NCBI GenBank assembly: GCA_023634235.1
Contig: JAMKCF010000179.1
Span: forward strand, 1-64,000
Reading direction: 5' to 3'
DNA length: 64,000 bases
From: Pisaster brevispinus
Lineage: Eukaryota; Echinodermata; Asteroidea; Forcipulatida; Asteriidae
The notes below the pieces were generated by a model. It ran no database searches. It was not told where the DNA came from and saw nothing but the letters and a program-made list of their open reading frames with translations. The translations under genes were made by a program, and so were the position numbers. Below, in pieces: positions 31,570-42,925 of this stretch (the first letter of the stretch is position 1; each line of letters begins with the position of its first letter).

Positions 31570-31785
31570 AGTATTGACTGCCTGTGGGCCGGGACGACCA
31601 AACTCTGTCGGGACGACTGGAACCAGAAGAGCATCCTTCGCTCCTACCTGTCCTTCGATAGCATCCTGTGCGAGGCTCTTCAGCACACCTTGTCGCAGTT
31701 CACCGTCCCGCCCCACAATGAGGACTGTGTCTACCCTCTACCCAAGGTCGTCTTCAGGATGTTTGACTACACAGACGCACCCGAG
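31570..31785 (+). pseudogene. NCBP1 fragment: SIDCLWAG to DYTDAPE exon
   Basis: A 216-bp, 72-codon open exon with ILRSYLSFDSILCEALQH, the PPHNEDCVYPLP linker and VVFRMFDYTDAPE, ending at GTATGA. Intact. Confidence 0.9.
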
Positions 31786-32402
31786 GTATGATTGGTAATA
31801 AGAACTGTGTAGGTTATGTCGGTGCAAAAAACGCTGTATCTCCTAAAATAGCACTGAAGTTACGCACCAGTTTGAAATTGTCAAAACCTTGTATCTCGCT
31901 CAAAATTGCCTGAATGTACTGACAAAACTAGAATGCACCAATATCGATTTGTGCTTGGAGCATTTCTTTGCGAAATACATTGTTTTTGCACTGATACAAT
32001 GATGTTTTGAATTCTCTTTGTGAACACTGCTTCCGAGAAGAATCAGGGTTGAGATAAAGTAGAATCTAGACTTTTCAGACAGTGTACTCTGCTCGTCTTC
32101 AAGAAAAAGCATTGCAAATCTTCCAATCTTACTGAAGCCCGATTCACACTTCGGGCAAAAGCAAAAGGGAGCACATTTTTGTGACACAAACAGTCGGAAT
32201 GTGCTGTTTTCCACTCGTATACACAATGAAGTATATATCAGGCTTTTTTTGATTGATAATAATACCCTTGGTCATCAAGTATGCTTTCAAGATGTCATCT
32301 CCATTATTAGTTTCTGACGGTATAGTTTTCATCTACACATTATTCAACCAGTAAGAAAATGGATAATGTTTTAAGAGAAATGTTGTCCGTTCATCTTTGC
32401 AG

Positions 32403-32500
32403 GGCCCCACCATGCCAGGACATCATTCCATTGAGAAGTACTTAGTTGAAGAGCAACTGAGCTGCATCATTACTGCCTATGTCAAGGATCGCAAGGAGTG
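32403..32500 (+). pseudogene. NCBP1 fragment: GPTMPGHHSIEKY exon
   Basis: A 98-bp open exon reading GPTMPGHHSIEKYLVEEQL and CIITAYVKDRKE, ending in phase 2 at GTGAGT. Intact. Confidence 0.9.
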
Positions 32501-33046
32501 GTGAGTTTCCAGACGATATTCTTTTCCTTTTTCTTTGAGGCGTGAGAAGATGAAACATCTCCTTGAAAAAATCCAACAGTTGATGATTTTATTCCTACTT
32601 CTAAAGTTTCCGGTATGTTTTCTGATTTGTATAGACATCGTAACCTGTGACATCACATGTTTACAAAGGAGTCACAGAGCCTGGACTTCCTGCAGGCATA
32701 AATTGTACAAAACATTAAAGCTTATATTTTATGGGGGTTGCACCGTCTGTTTTTTTTTATCAACTTTCGATATGAAGAAAGGGGGCACATCTCAAAATGT
32801 GTTCAGCCCGTATTTTTATAACTCTTGAATTTATGTAGAAATTATGACACAATATGTAAAAATTTCCAATATGACCAGTGTAGTATCTCGCCTATCAGAA
32901 AGGCTCTGGAATGTACATGGACACTCTTTTTGTAAACAAAAGTTACATTGTCTATGTAAAGTAATGTTTGTACCAGAACAATTTAGCTGAGAAAGTTGAA
33001 AACACGTTTTTAGAATGATATCCTCACCTCGTTTCTGCTGTTCCAG

Positions 33047-33204
33047 CGCTGCCTAGTTAGTGAGTTATCACGGCAAGGCCAGAGTCCCTCTCAACTACAT
33101 GATCGTAGAGGTGGTGTTCGGTCAGCTCTTCAACTTACCTCATCCCGTCAAGCTGGAAGCAGCCTACGCCAGTCTCCTGCTGGCTTCAATGCATGTCATG
33201 TGAC
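33047..33204 (+). pseudogene. NCBP1 fragment with nonsense codon
   Basis: Joins the previous exon as C-A-A then TAG (33,054-33,056) where the family has Gln, then LVSYHGKARVPLNY, IVEVVFGQLFNLPHP. The 3' part (after SLLLA) has lost about ten codons and no proper donor is visible. Confidence 0.85.
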
Positions 33205-33310
33205 TACCAAGCCTCAGCGGCTAATTTGGACATGTCCTTGGTATTAATTTCTGCTGTTGGCTGAAGTTATGATATCAGGTCCATGTTGTGATTCTTAATT
33301 TAACGTACAG

Positions 33311-33422
33311 AGCTTCTGTACGAGAGACTGGATAATATGAATCTCAACTGCACTGATCGGTTTGTCAATTGGTTCTCTCATCACCTCAGCAATTTTCAAT
33401 TTCGCTGGAGCTGGGATGAATG
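33311..33422 (+). pseudogene. NCBP1 fragment: [14 protein letters not shown] exon
   Basis: Acceptor taacgtacag, then [26 protein letters not shown] and a C-terminal RWSWDE, donor GTGAGT. It is the last recognisable NCBP1 exon; nothing corresponding to the remaining part of the protein is seen before the second satellite array. Confidence 0.88.
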
Positions 33423-34559
33423 GTGAGTGTTTACTTCAAAGAGGGGCTTCCAGGTCAAATTCAGTTTTGTGCTGCACTCATTCTTCAAAAGATAGAGTCG
33501 TTCAGGCATGTGATTTCGCAGGATTTTTCCTGATTTCAGGATTTTCTCAAAATCTCCTCGAGCCTTCAATTGTTCTTGAAACAAGTATAGCAGTCCACTC
33601 AAGTTATTTGTGTTGGTCATGAGGCTAATTTCAACCTGTTTTTATCGAATATCATTGAAATTCAGGAATGAACTAAAATTTCTCTGTCCAAAAATGTACA
33701 TGCCCATGTATTTGAAATGTGCCTTTGGATGTTTTTTTATGTTAACAAATTTCACCCAGCAAGAGTGGGAAAATCCAACTGGCATTTGACACTGTTTTAA
33801 TGTCAGGCCAGATACTTGCAATATCTTTTTCTAAAAGGCTCTAACCATTGACAAATAAGTGCATCACAAAATCAACTTGGACCTTAGAGCCCCTCTCCAA
33901 TATAGAATTCAAATCACAGGTTACCTATACATGTGTACTGCCGTGGAGTAGATTGAATCAAGCAGAATAAAGCAAGACCTAGTTCCCAAAGAACAAAATC
34001 TACACAGCAAAGTAGATATACACATGGTGTAACGGCAAACCGAATATACATTAATACCTCACTATGGCATGCAATGCCTCAACAATTATTTACCTACACA
34101 TGTGTGACATTTCTGTAGACCAATCCGTACACGCAATGTGCTGCACACCACACCACCATTACAGAGGTGCTGGAAACGCAAGGTTTTGTACACACAGACA
34201 ATACCCCAGCAATGGCGGCACAGTGTACAGCGCTTGCCTGTACGGTTTGGTCTCTAGCAACGCAGGAGGTCTGCCATGCTGGAGTGGTAAGCACATGTAG
34301 GATGCGTACGCGTAGTGCCATCCAACAATGCGTTTCGTAGCACATGTTCCATGCACGCAACCTTACAGATTGGGTTTGTGGGGGTCCTGTTATTGTTGTT
34401 CTATTGATCCCTTTTCTAAAGAATTCCTCTGTGGGGTCCAAGTTGAAGTAAGAACAACTTTGTGGGGTCCATTGTTCCTTTGTGTAAAAGACCCCACAAG
34501 GGACCTTCAGGGATGTGATTTCTCTGTTTTTATCTGTGTTTTTTTAACCCCCCTCAAAC
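33423..34559. other. non-coding region after the NCBP1 relic
   Basis: The remaining NCBP1 exons were looked for and not found. Frames of up to about 115 codons near 34,064-34,441 overlap on both strands without recognisable motifs. Confidence 0.45.
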
Positions 34560-34676
34560 CCCCCCCCCCAAACAAACAAACAAACTAATAAATAAAAATA
34601 AAATAAATAAATATATATATATATTTTTTTAAGTATAACAAAAAGTAACTAAATAAATTATATATATATATTTTAA
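34560..34676. repeat. low-complexity tract
   Basis: Poly-C, then (caaa)n, aataaataaa and two (ta)n runs ending atatatatattttaaattc. Immediately precedes the duplicated segment copy 2. Confidence 0.85.
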
Positions 34677-34677
34677 A

Positions 34678-34835
34678 TTCAGACCGTAAAAAACATGAAG
34701 TTAAAACCAAATAGAATGCCCCAGAGTGCAGATTAGGGCTTTTAAAACAAAAGAAAAATGCATGTAAGTAGGCTTCGAGATCGCAAGCTTTCACAGTTCA
34801 GGTTTTTTTTGCAACAGCCTATCACATCCCTGGAC
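34678..34835. repeat. duplicated segment, copy 2
   Basis: Direct repeat of 29,945-30,140, with the shared string cagattagggcttttaaaac, and lacking about 30 bp present in the first copy around the ttttcgc repeat. Confidence 0.8.
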
Positions 34836-37800
34836 CTTCCGTAAGCCTTGTTTTATAAATGGCACCCAGCAGCCACATGAACTAAGAAAACTGGTCCTTC
34901 CACATTAACAATCTCCCAATACTTAGCTGTGCTGAAAACAGAGACATCTATTTTAACTCTCAAATCTGCTTCCAAAAATGTGCGAGAAAAAAATCATCTA
35001 CATTTAGTGCACATAAAATGATTTCTTTTTCAATTTTAAACTATTGACTTCTTGGTGTTTTTCACAATTTTTTCACTGATGTCTCCCTCATTCAAAGACA
35101 AACAATTATTAATCTGTGGCTTTTGCTTTGAATTGATTTCAAACAAGCTCATTGGAATGGACTATTTAAAATGTTATATGAATTTGATATCATATTCTAG
35201 AATTCTGTCAGTTGTGTTACTTGATCTGGTTAATTTTTGTAATTTAATAAAATATTTAAGTACACTGGCACATCAATAGAATGTACTTCAAATTACAATA
35301 CATCATGAAAATCATAATGATTGGGAACACCACAAAATTGTATTGAAATTTAAGTCTCTTTTTGGAAAAGTTATCAAATCACACAAGTAGTTGTTTGGTT
35401 GTATCTTTGCATCATCAACTGCAATGGTTTTGGGATAAGCCAAGTTGTAACAGAATGGCTTCATTTTGGGTTTGTACCTTATTTTGTGTTTACTATACAA
35501 TGTGCCAGTGGAACAAACTGTGAAATAAAAACTGCTTTCTTGAGGATGTTATCTGTATTGAAATAAAAGAACATAAATTTGTGCCCATTTGTTCTTTATT
35601 GTATTTAAATAAATGAAGGGAAAACACGTGTCTCTGTGTCTTTTTTCTATAGATAAGATCTGCGTTCTTTGTAAATATGTCTGCAGTTCAGACCTTTATC
35701 ACACAGCAGCCATCTTGTATTTTCAAAGATATGTGACAAAACTGATATTGAAAGAGAAGTTTATTGCACAGTTTGTGTTAAAGCAAACAAAGTCAATCAT
35801 GTAATTAACACTATCTTCACAAAACACTGAAAATCGAACAGAAAGTGAATGTATGTGTACGTACAAACGTAAATACACAGCAAATAAAATACTGTTTGGA
35901 CTGAGCAATATACCATTGAGAACATGGTTAAATTGTGGTGAAGGTCTGGTCATCAGGAATAAAACAAAGCAAAGGTATTCAGTTCGCAGTGAAGCAACAT
36001 TTCAAACAAAATCCAATAGCTCATCATAGTGTAAAGTGTTTCAATAAAACCAAATCGACCCTACGAAGCAATTATTGTATTTTTCTATAACAATTTTCTG
36101 TTGAAAGGTCAATTGCATACAGATATCTCATGACAACAAATGTCCAATAATGTGAAGAAAACTACTCCTGAATCAGTGATTGTACCTTCCATTTAGTTTA
36201 GCTTGATACACAGGTGCTGCACTCTGTAGCAAGGTAGATGCTCACAACACTAGGGGAAGGGAGGGGAGTGGGGGTTGACTGTTATGAGGGGGGCAGGTGG
36301 AGGGCGTGTGTGATGGGAGAAAGGATAGGTCCTTAGTGATTTTTTTTATTTTTTATTTTTTTTTTTTTTTTGGGGGGGGGGTCAAGTCCTGCATTGTTTT
36401 TTCATTTTAAATGTTCTTTTTGGACCTAAACTAACCCCAGCGCGTGCCAGTGCCTCCAGTACCTAGGATTGACAGACACCAAGAAGCAAAGTAAGGAGTG
36501 CCCTTCAACTACCTGAGACTGTAATCTGTGCAAGCGCCAGTAAACATGTCTGTATGGCGCCCTCCTGTGACAGCAGCCATCTTAATTTAGTACTACTTCA
36601 AACATGTTACCAAAACGAGGCCAAATTTTGTTGAGAAGACAAGCAAATTTCCTACAAAACTTGTGACCTAAAGTCAAATAAACGGTTTTCATGGAAACAG
36701 CTGACCCCTATTTCATCATATGACTAGGAATTTCGATAAGTTCTTTGATGAAACGTCAACATATTTTTTTTGGTGACCGGATGCGGCATTAACAAGTTAT
36801 GGGCAAAAGCAAAGATGTGGAAAATCCAAACAAAGCAGTGATAAATTTATGCTTAAGAATGCACATTCCAGAAACAACTTCCCAAAATATTATTCATACC
36901 TCAATGTCTTTCCAAAAACTATGACAGCAATCTGTCTCACTGAGCATAGGTTTGGTTGTCATCAACCACACAACTTCATCTGTCAATTACAGGATCACCT
37001 GCGCAAGTTCTCATGCGTACAATTCAGGCCACGCCCCTAAATTTTTACAATGCTGATTTTGTTAATGGGTTCAAGTCGAAAACCAGCCCAGAATCACACT
37101 TTTATACAGATTTACTCTGCTGAAAATGAGCTAAACTCTTCAATATTTACTTCCCCTATTTATAAGAAATAACCATTCGTTACCTGAAATGTTTTCCCTG
37201 AAATTTGTATCAAAAGCAATTTTATTCCCGAACGTAAACAAAGCCATTTTCATTGATAAAGATTTGTGAAGTCACCTTATTAGTATTCAGAACACAGTCG
37301 ATGAGCAGACGATAACTCCATCATTTTTCTACTTAATTTTTTTAATCGGAAGGTTTCATTCCGACTAGCATAAAAAGAATACGAGTTTATACATTATAAA
37401 ATAATGTAAATTTACGATCACAAATGGAGGTTTTTGTTGCTCATCAACTAGCAATACATTTATTAAGATACGACCAATCATAATGAAAAACGGAAGACGC
37501 CATCTTGTTTTCTAATAATAGACTCGTGCTTGCGGTTTTAACCCGGATGCACACGTGTGTTGGCTCATCACTGGCTCATCACAACAATCACACGTGTACA
37601 GTGTATGCATCGGAAATAAGTGATTATTTCAGTGAAACCTCTGGAAATATATGCTGCAAAAGTCACTCATCTTAAAGAGGGCATTATAAAGGTAAGACTG
37701 GCGAAAAGGGGGGTTAAATGGTGGCATTTTCGTTGCACAGTATTGGAAATGAACATTTCTTCTTGTACAGTAGCCCCCCCCCCCCCCTCCAAAAAATCTT

Positions 37801-39137
37801 GTAAAACATTCCGGAGATTCCAAGCTCACACTGAGGACACAATGGCGGGCCGGGGTGGCTACACCACGCCCCATGTCGAACACAAATTGTAGCTAACAGT
37901 CTAAGTCCTTACTCACAGTTATAAGAAACGATGGACTGATAAACATATCACATTTTAATATCACAGAACAGCATACTTGTCCACTGGGTTCAACGGTAAT
38001 TGTAGTCTCCCGACAAGGCTCAACTCCTGTACTTTGTACCAGAGTGTGCACATGAGACTCTGTTTATTTGTGGCGGTGTCTTTCCATGCTCTCATATACC
38101 CTGCTTCAGATCCATTATTCTAGAGTCTCTTGAGGGGAATGTTGGTCCCACCTGTTAACCTGTTTTTCTGTGTCAGTGGTTTTTCTTGTTGACATTTGTA
38201 AGACATTTCTCTGTTGCTTCTCTTCACATGATTTGCTGAGGCAATTTAGGTGCAATTTAGACCACACTGTAAGATGCAGTAGGCAAAAGAAGCATCAACA
38301 TTCTCTAAACTAAGTTTGAGAGTCTTGAGAAGAACTTCATCAGATTAGGTTGTCATTCATTTCCAAGAGAATATAACTGTTAAGATTTCTTTTCCAGGGA
38401 GATGGTGCACATTTTCAATGCAGCCTAAATCAGAAGAAGAAATAGTGGGTTTTTGGAAAGTATGGTTGAACATATCATTTTTGTTTCATTGAAAACTTAA
38501 AATACAACAGAGGGCAGGGAAATCTTGCGCCTTTAATTTGACACTGAACTGGCTGGCATACTACTGCAGTTTGTCAACATTTTTCTTTTTTTAAGCTAAC
38601 AGATGAAGCGAAATTCTCTCGATGCCATCGATTCTTGAACTTCGCGTCTCAAAATATTGACGATTTTAAGCACAATTGATGACGTAGTATGAACACATGT
38701 TATTAAATATTCCCCAGCAAACTATGACCAAATGACCCTGTCCACATTCGCCATCACCTGCCAGATGCTATTTTTTCTGTTTAGTTTAAACCCAAACGTA
38801 AGTCTTTCTCCGGCCAATTAAAATTATTTTTTTTAACATTAAAAAGTCTTGCTCATCTAAAACGAATGCTCCATCACATCAACGTTCAACAGTAACAAAG
38901 GAGTATTTCAATTTTAACAGTTTACATTTCACTGGTCAAATAAGATCATTTGAATTCATTAGGTCGCATCAATCTTTCAATATCGTAGGAGCTAATAACA
39001 AGAGGCTGGCCAACCATTCAATTTTACCAATAAGCACACATTTTTCAACTGTTTCCATATAAATTCGTCTGCATGGTTTGTGCTGGCTGAAAGGCAGATA
39101 TTCTAAGAAGAATTCAGTTTTCTACACTAGTTCTGGT
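34836..39137. other. long AT-rich non-coding region
   Basis: No coding exon recognised. Holds a T/G homopolymer tract near 36,340-36,379, a poly-C run near 37,773-37,786 and scattered AATAAA words around 35,520-35,615. Some of this could be UTR or intron of a gene outside the window, but nothing shows it. Confidence 0.45.
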
Positions 39138-39345
39138 TATATATACCTCCCTCTAGAGCGACAAAGAAGGAAATAGTGTCTGCCAGTGGTCGGTACAGAC
39201 GATCAAGTAAATCATTCAGATCAGAGGAGCGGTCAACTCTGCTGCATGGAAAGGTCCAGCTGATTGTCTGACAAAATAGCGTACCGGACAACTCAGTCAC
39301 AGTGCATGGAATGGTACAACTACAGCCAAACTAAAGCCAGTCGAG
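39138..39345 (+). promoter_or_regulatory. possible TATA promoter and first exon
   Basis: TATATATA at 39,138-39,145 precedes a GC-richer approximately 180-bp stretch that ends in GTCGAG|GTAAGC, a strong donor at 39,345. The stretch has an internal near-repeat (tgcatggaaaggt and tgcatggaatggt). The layout of TATA, leader and donor suits an untranslated first exon, but no downstream exon is visible before the satellite. Confidence 0.3.
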
Positions 39346-39738
39346 GTAAGCAACCAACTGTTAAATATACAGAAACGAACAAACGTAGTATGGAAAACAG
39401 CAGACGAAAATAACAGAGATTGGTCAAACTGGCCTTATTTTTGCCAGAGGCAACTTTTAAAACTTTCTAACCATCTCGAAATGCCAATCACTTGTTTACC
39501 CTCGATTGCAGAAAAGTCCATTTGGGACATAGTAATAAAACCTCACCACTTGATAACTGGTAACGCTTATCTCAAATATTCTGGCCCTATTCCAAATGTT
39601 AAACTAACTGACAGCAATCCCACAGTCTTCCAGATGGTCTAGATTTTGTATTTAACCATTCAAGGGGCGGATCCACTGGTTCAAAATTTAACTGCACAAC
39701 TTTTTTTTATCAAAGAAAATATATTGGTTTTTTTTTTT
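39346..39738. other. non-coding flank of satellite array 2
   Basis: AT-rich sequence leading into the degenerate satellite edge. Nothing recognisable. Confidence 0.4.
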
Positions 39739-39945
39739 GCCGTCAAAACGCACTTTAATTTGTTACTCAAAAATTCAAAACAGCCTGTGGCGACGACTCG
39801 TTGCGGGCACCTCCCCCAATGGTGCTGGCTTGGATTTTTTGGTCACAATGATGGCGCCACATTTTGGTAAAAAGCTCACAATTCCCAAGGTTTTGGAATT
39901 TGGCCATGTCCCAACACAACCTACTCTATGATTCCAAATGATTCA
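39739..39945 (+). repeat. degenerate edge monomer of the satellite
   Basis: An aged, partly deleted monomer: gccgtcaaaacgcact, cgggcacctcccccaatggtgctgg, aatgatggcgccacattttggtaaaaagctc and tttggccatgtccc align in order with the 314-bp unit. The gaattattgaggtttt and gggaagtctagtctag parts are missing. It marks the array boundary. Confidence 0.85.
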
Positions 39946-40107
39946 AAATGGCGACCTGTCAAATATTCCCAAAATTCGACCCCCGGTAACATGGCGATTT
40001 TCGGCGATCACTTTTTGCGGACACCTCCCCCGATGGTGCTGGTTCGAATTTGAAGACCGCAAGGATTTTATTCCATGAATTATTGAGGTTTTTTGGGCAA
40101 CAAAGAT

Positions 40108-41361
40108 GGCGTCACTTTTTGGTAGAAAGCTCCTAATTGCCCAGGTTTTGGGATTTGGCCATGTCCCCACACAGAAAAGGTCTTCAGGGAAGTCTAGTCT
40201 AGAATGCTGCACCGTCAAATCGCACTTTTGTTTTCGACCCCAAAATTCAAAATGGCGACAGGGTACTGCCTGTTAAATATTCCCAGAATTCGACGCCGGT
40301 AACATGGCGATTTTCGGCGATCACTTTTTGCGGACACCTCCCCCGATGGTGCTGGTCCGAATTGGAAGACCGCAAGGATTTTATTCCATGAATTATTGAG
40401 GTTTTTTGGGCAACAAAGATTGCGTCACTTTTTGGTAGAAAGCTCCTAATTGCCCAGGTTTTGGGATTTGGCCATGTCCCCACACAGAAAAGGTCTTCAG
40501 GGAAGTCTAGTCTAGAATGCTGCACCGTCAAATCGCACTTTTGTTTTCGACCCCAAAATTCAAAATGGCGACAGGGTACTACCTGTCAAATATTCCCAAA
40601 ATTCGACCCCCGGTAACATGGCGATTTTCGGAGATCACTTTTTGCGGACACCTCCCCCGATGGTGCTGGTTCGAATTTGAAGACCGCAAGGATTTTATTC
40701 CATGAATTATTGAGGATTTTGGGGCAACAAAGATGGCGTCATTTTTGGTAGAAAGCTCCTAATTGCCCATGTTTTGGGATTTGGCCATGTCCCCACACAG
40801 AAAAGGTCTTCAGGGAAGTCTAGTCTAGAACGCTGCACCGTCAAATCGCACTTTTGTTTTCGACCCCAAAAATCAAAATGGCGACAGGGTACTACCTGTC
40901 AAATATTCCCAAAATTCGACCCCCGGTAACATGGCGATTTTCGGCGATCACTTTTCGCGGACACCTCCCCCGACGGTGCTGGTCCGAATTGGAAGACCGC
41001 AAGGATTTTATTCCATGAATTATTGAGGTTTTTTGGGCAACAAAGATGGCGTCACTTTTTGGTAGAAAGCTCCTAATTGCCCAGGTTTTGGGATTTGGCC
41101 ATGTCCCCACACAGAAAAGGTCTTCAGGGAAGTCTAGTCTAGAATGCTGCACCGTCAAATCGCACTTTTGTTTTCGACCCCAAAATTCAAAATGGCGACA
41201 GGGTACTACCTGTCAAATATTCCCAAAATTCGACCCCCGGTAACATGGCGATTTTCGGAGATCACTTTTTGCGGACACCTCCCCCGATGGTGCTGGTTCG
41301 AATTTGAAGACCGCAAGGATTTTATTCCATGAATTATTGAGGATTTTGGGGCAACAAAGAT
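40108..41361 (+). repeat. dimeric higher-order repeat (627 bp)
   Basis: The variants gcgtcatttttggtagaaag and attgcccatgttttg recur at a spacing of 627 bp (near 40,736 and 41,363), with the intervening monomers matching pairwise. A local two-monomer duplication. Confidence 0.75.
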
Positions 41362-41669
41362 GGCGTCATTTTTGGTAGAAAGCTCCTAATTGCCCATGTT
41401 TTGGGATTTGGCCATGTCCCCACACAGAAAAGGTCTTCAGGGAAGTCTAGTCTAGAACGCTGCACCGTCAAATCGCACTTTTGTTTTCGACCCCAAAAAT
41501 CAAAATGGCGACAGGGTACTACCTGTCAAATATTCCCAAAATTCGACCCCCGGTAACATGGCGATTTTCGGCGATCACTTTTTGCGGACACCTCCCCCGA
41601 CGGTGCTGGTTGGAACTTGAAGGCCGCAACCATTTTATTCCATGAATTATTGAGGTTTTTTGGGCAACA

Positions 41670-42925
41670 AAGATGGCGTCACTTTTTGGTAGAAAGCTCC
41701 TAATTGCCCAGGTTTTGGGATTTGGCCATGTCCCCACACAGAAAAAGTCTTCAGGGAAGTCTAGTCTAGAACGCTGCACCGTCAAATCGCACATTTGTTT
41801 TTGACCCCAAAAATCAAAATGGCGACAGGGTACTACCTGTCAAATATTCCCAAAATTCGACCCCGGTAACCTGGCGATTTTCGGCGATCACTTTTCGCGG
41901 ACACCTCCCCCGACGGTGCTGGTTGGAATTTGAAGGCCGCAACCATTTTATTCCATGAATTATTGAGGTTTTTTGGGCGACAAAGATGGCGTCACTTTTT
42001 GGTAGAAAGCTCCTAATTGCAAAGGTTTTGGGATTTGGCCATGTCCCCACACAGAAAAGGTCTTCAGGGAAGTCTAGTCTAGAACGCTGCACCGTCAAAT
42101 CGCACTTTTGTTTTCGACCCCAACAATCAAAATGGCGACAGGGTACTACCTGTCAAATATTCCCAAAATTCGACCCCCGGTAACATGGCGATTTTCGGCG
42201 ATCACTTTTCGCGGACACCTCCCCCGACGGTGCTGGTTGGAATTTGAAGGCCGCAACCATTTTATTCCATGAACTATTGAGGTTTTTTGGGCAACAAAGA
42301 TGGCGTCACTTTTTGGTAGAAAGCTCCTAATTGCCCAGGTTTTGGGATTTGGCCATGTCCCCACACAGAAAAGGTCTTCAGGGAAGTCTAGTCTAGAACG
42401 CTGCACCGTCAAATCGCACTTTTGTTTTCGACCCCAAAAATCAAAATGGCGACAGGGTACTACCTGTCAAATATTCCCAAAATTCGACCCCCGGTAACAT
42501 GGCGATTTTCGGCGATCACTTTTTGCGGACACCTCCCCCGACGGTGCTGGTTGGAATTTGAAGGCCGCAACCATTTTATTCCATGAATTATTGAGGTTTT
42601 TTGGGCGACAAAGATGGCGTCACTTTTTGGTAGAAAGCTCCTAATTGCAAAGGTTTTGGGATTTGGCCATGTCCCCACACAGAAAAGGTCTTCAGGGAAG
42701 TCTAGTCTAGAACGCTGCACCGTCAAATCGCACTTTTGTTTTCGACCCCAACAATCAAAATGGCGACAGGGTACTACCTGTCAAATATTCCCAAAATTCG
42801 ACCCCCGGTAACATGGCGATTTTCGGCGATAACTTTTCGCGGACACCTCCCCCGACGGTGCTGGTTGGAATTTGAAGGCCGCAACCATTTTATTCCATGA
42901 ACTATTGAGGTTTTTTGGGCAACAA
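41670..42925 (+). repeat. dimeric higher-order repeat (628 bp)
   Basis: gggcgacaaagatgg with attgcaaaggtttt and ccaacaatcaaaatgg recur 628 bp apart (near 41,976 and 42,604), alternating with monomers carrying gaactattgagg. Two dimer copies. Confidence 0.8.

Larger units (their letters stand above)
27233..33422 (+). pseudogene. NCBP1: partial, broken NCBP1 (CBP80) gene copy
   Basis: Nine fragments in order match the N-terminal part of nuclear cap-binding protein subunit 1, the MIF4G-domain protein that binds capped nuclear RNA with NCBP2. They are at 27,233-27,269, 27,902-27,993, 28,639-28,739, 29,118-29,345, 30,733-30,803, 31,570-31,785, 32,403-32,500, 33,047-33,204 and 33,311-33,422, each with consensus splice signals and mostly compatible phases. 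Recognisable stretches include LVRFIADLINC, FDSILCEALQH, FRMFDYTDAPEGP and [16 protein letters not shown]. Lesions: most of the exon after residue 43 is missing, there is a 16-bp tandem duplication at 28,694-28,725, the exon between SLPW and RKRKK is absent, an extra C lies in 30,790-30,795, and TAG at 33,054-33,056 replaces Gln. The C-terminal half is not found downstream. Introns are retained, so this arose by DNA duplication, not retroposition. Confidence 0.88.

Noticed and set aside
34064..34441. Overlapping frames on both strands as coding
   Set aside because: Neither strand shows a recognisable domain or codon pattern; likely chance frames in GC-richer DNA.
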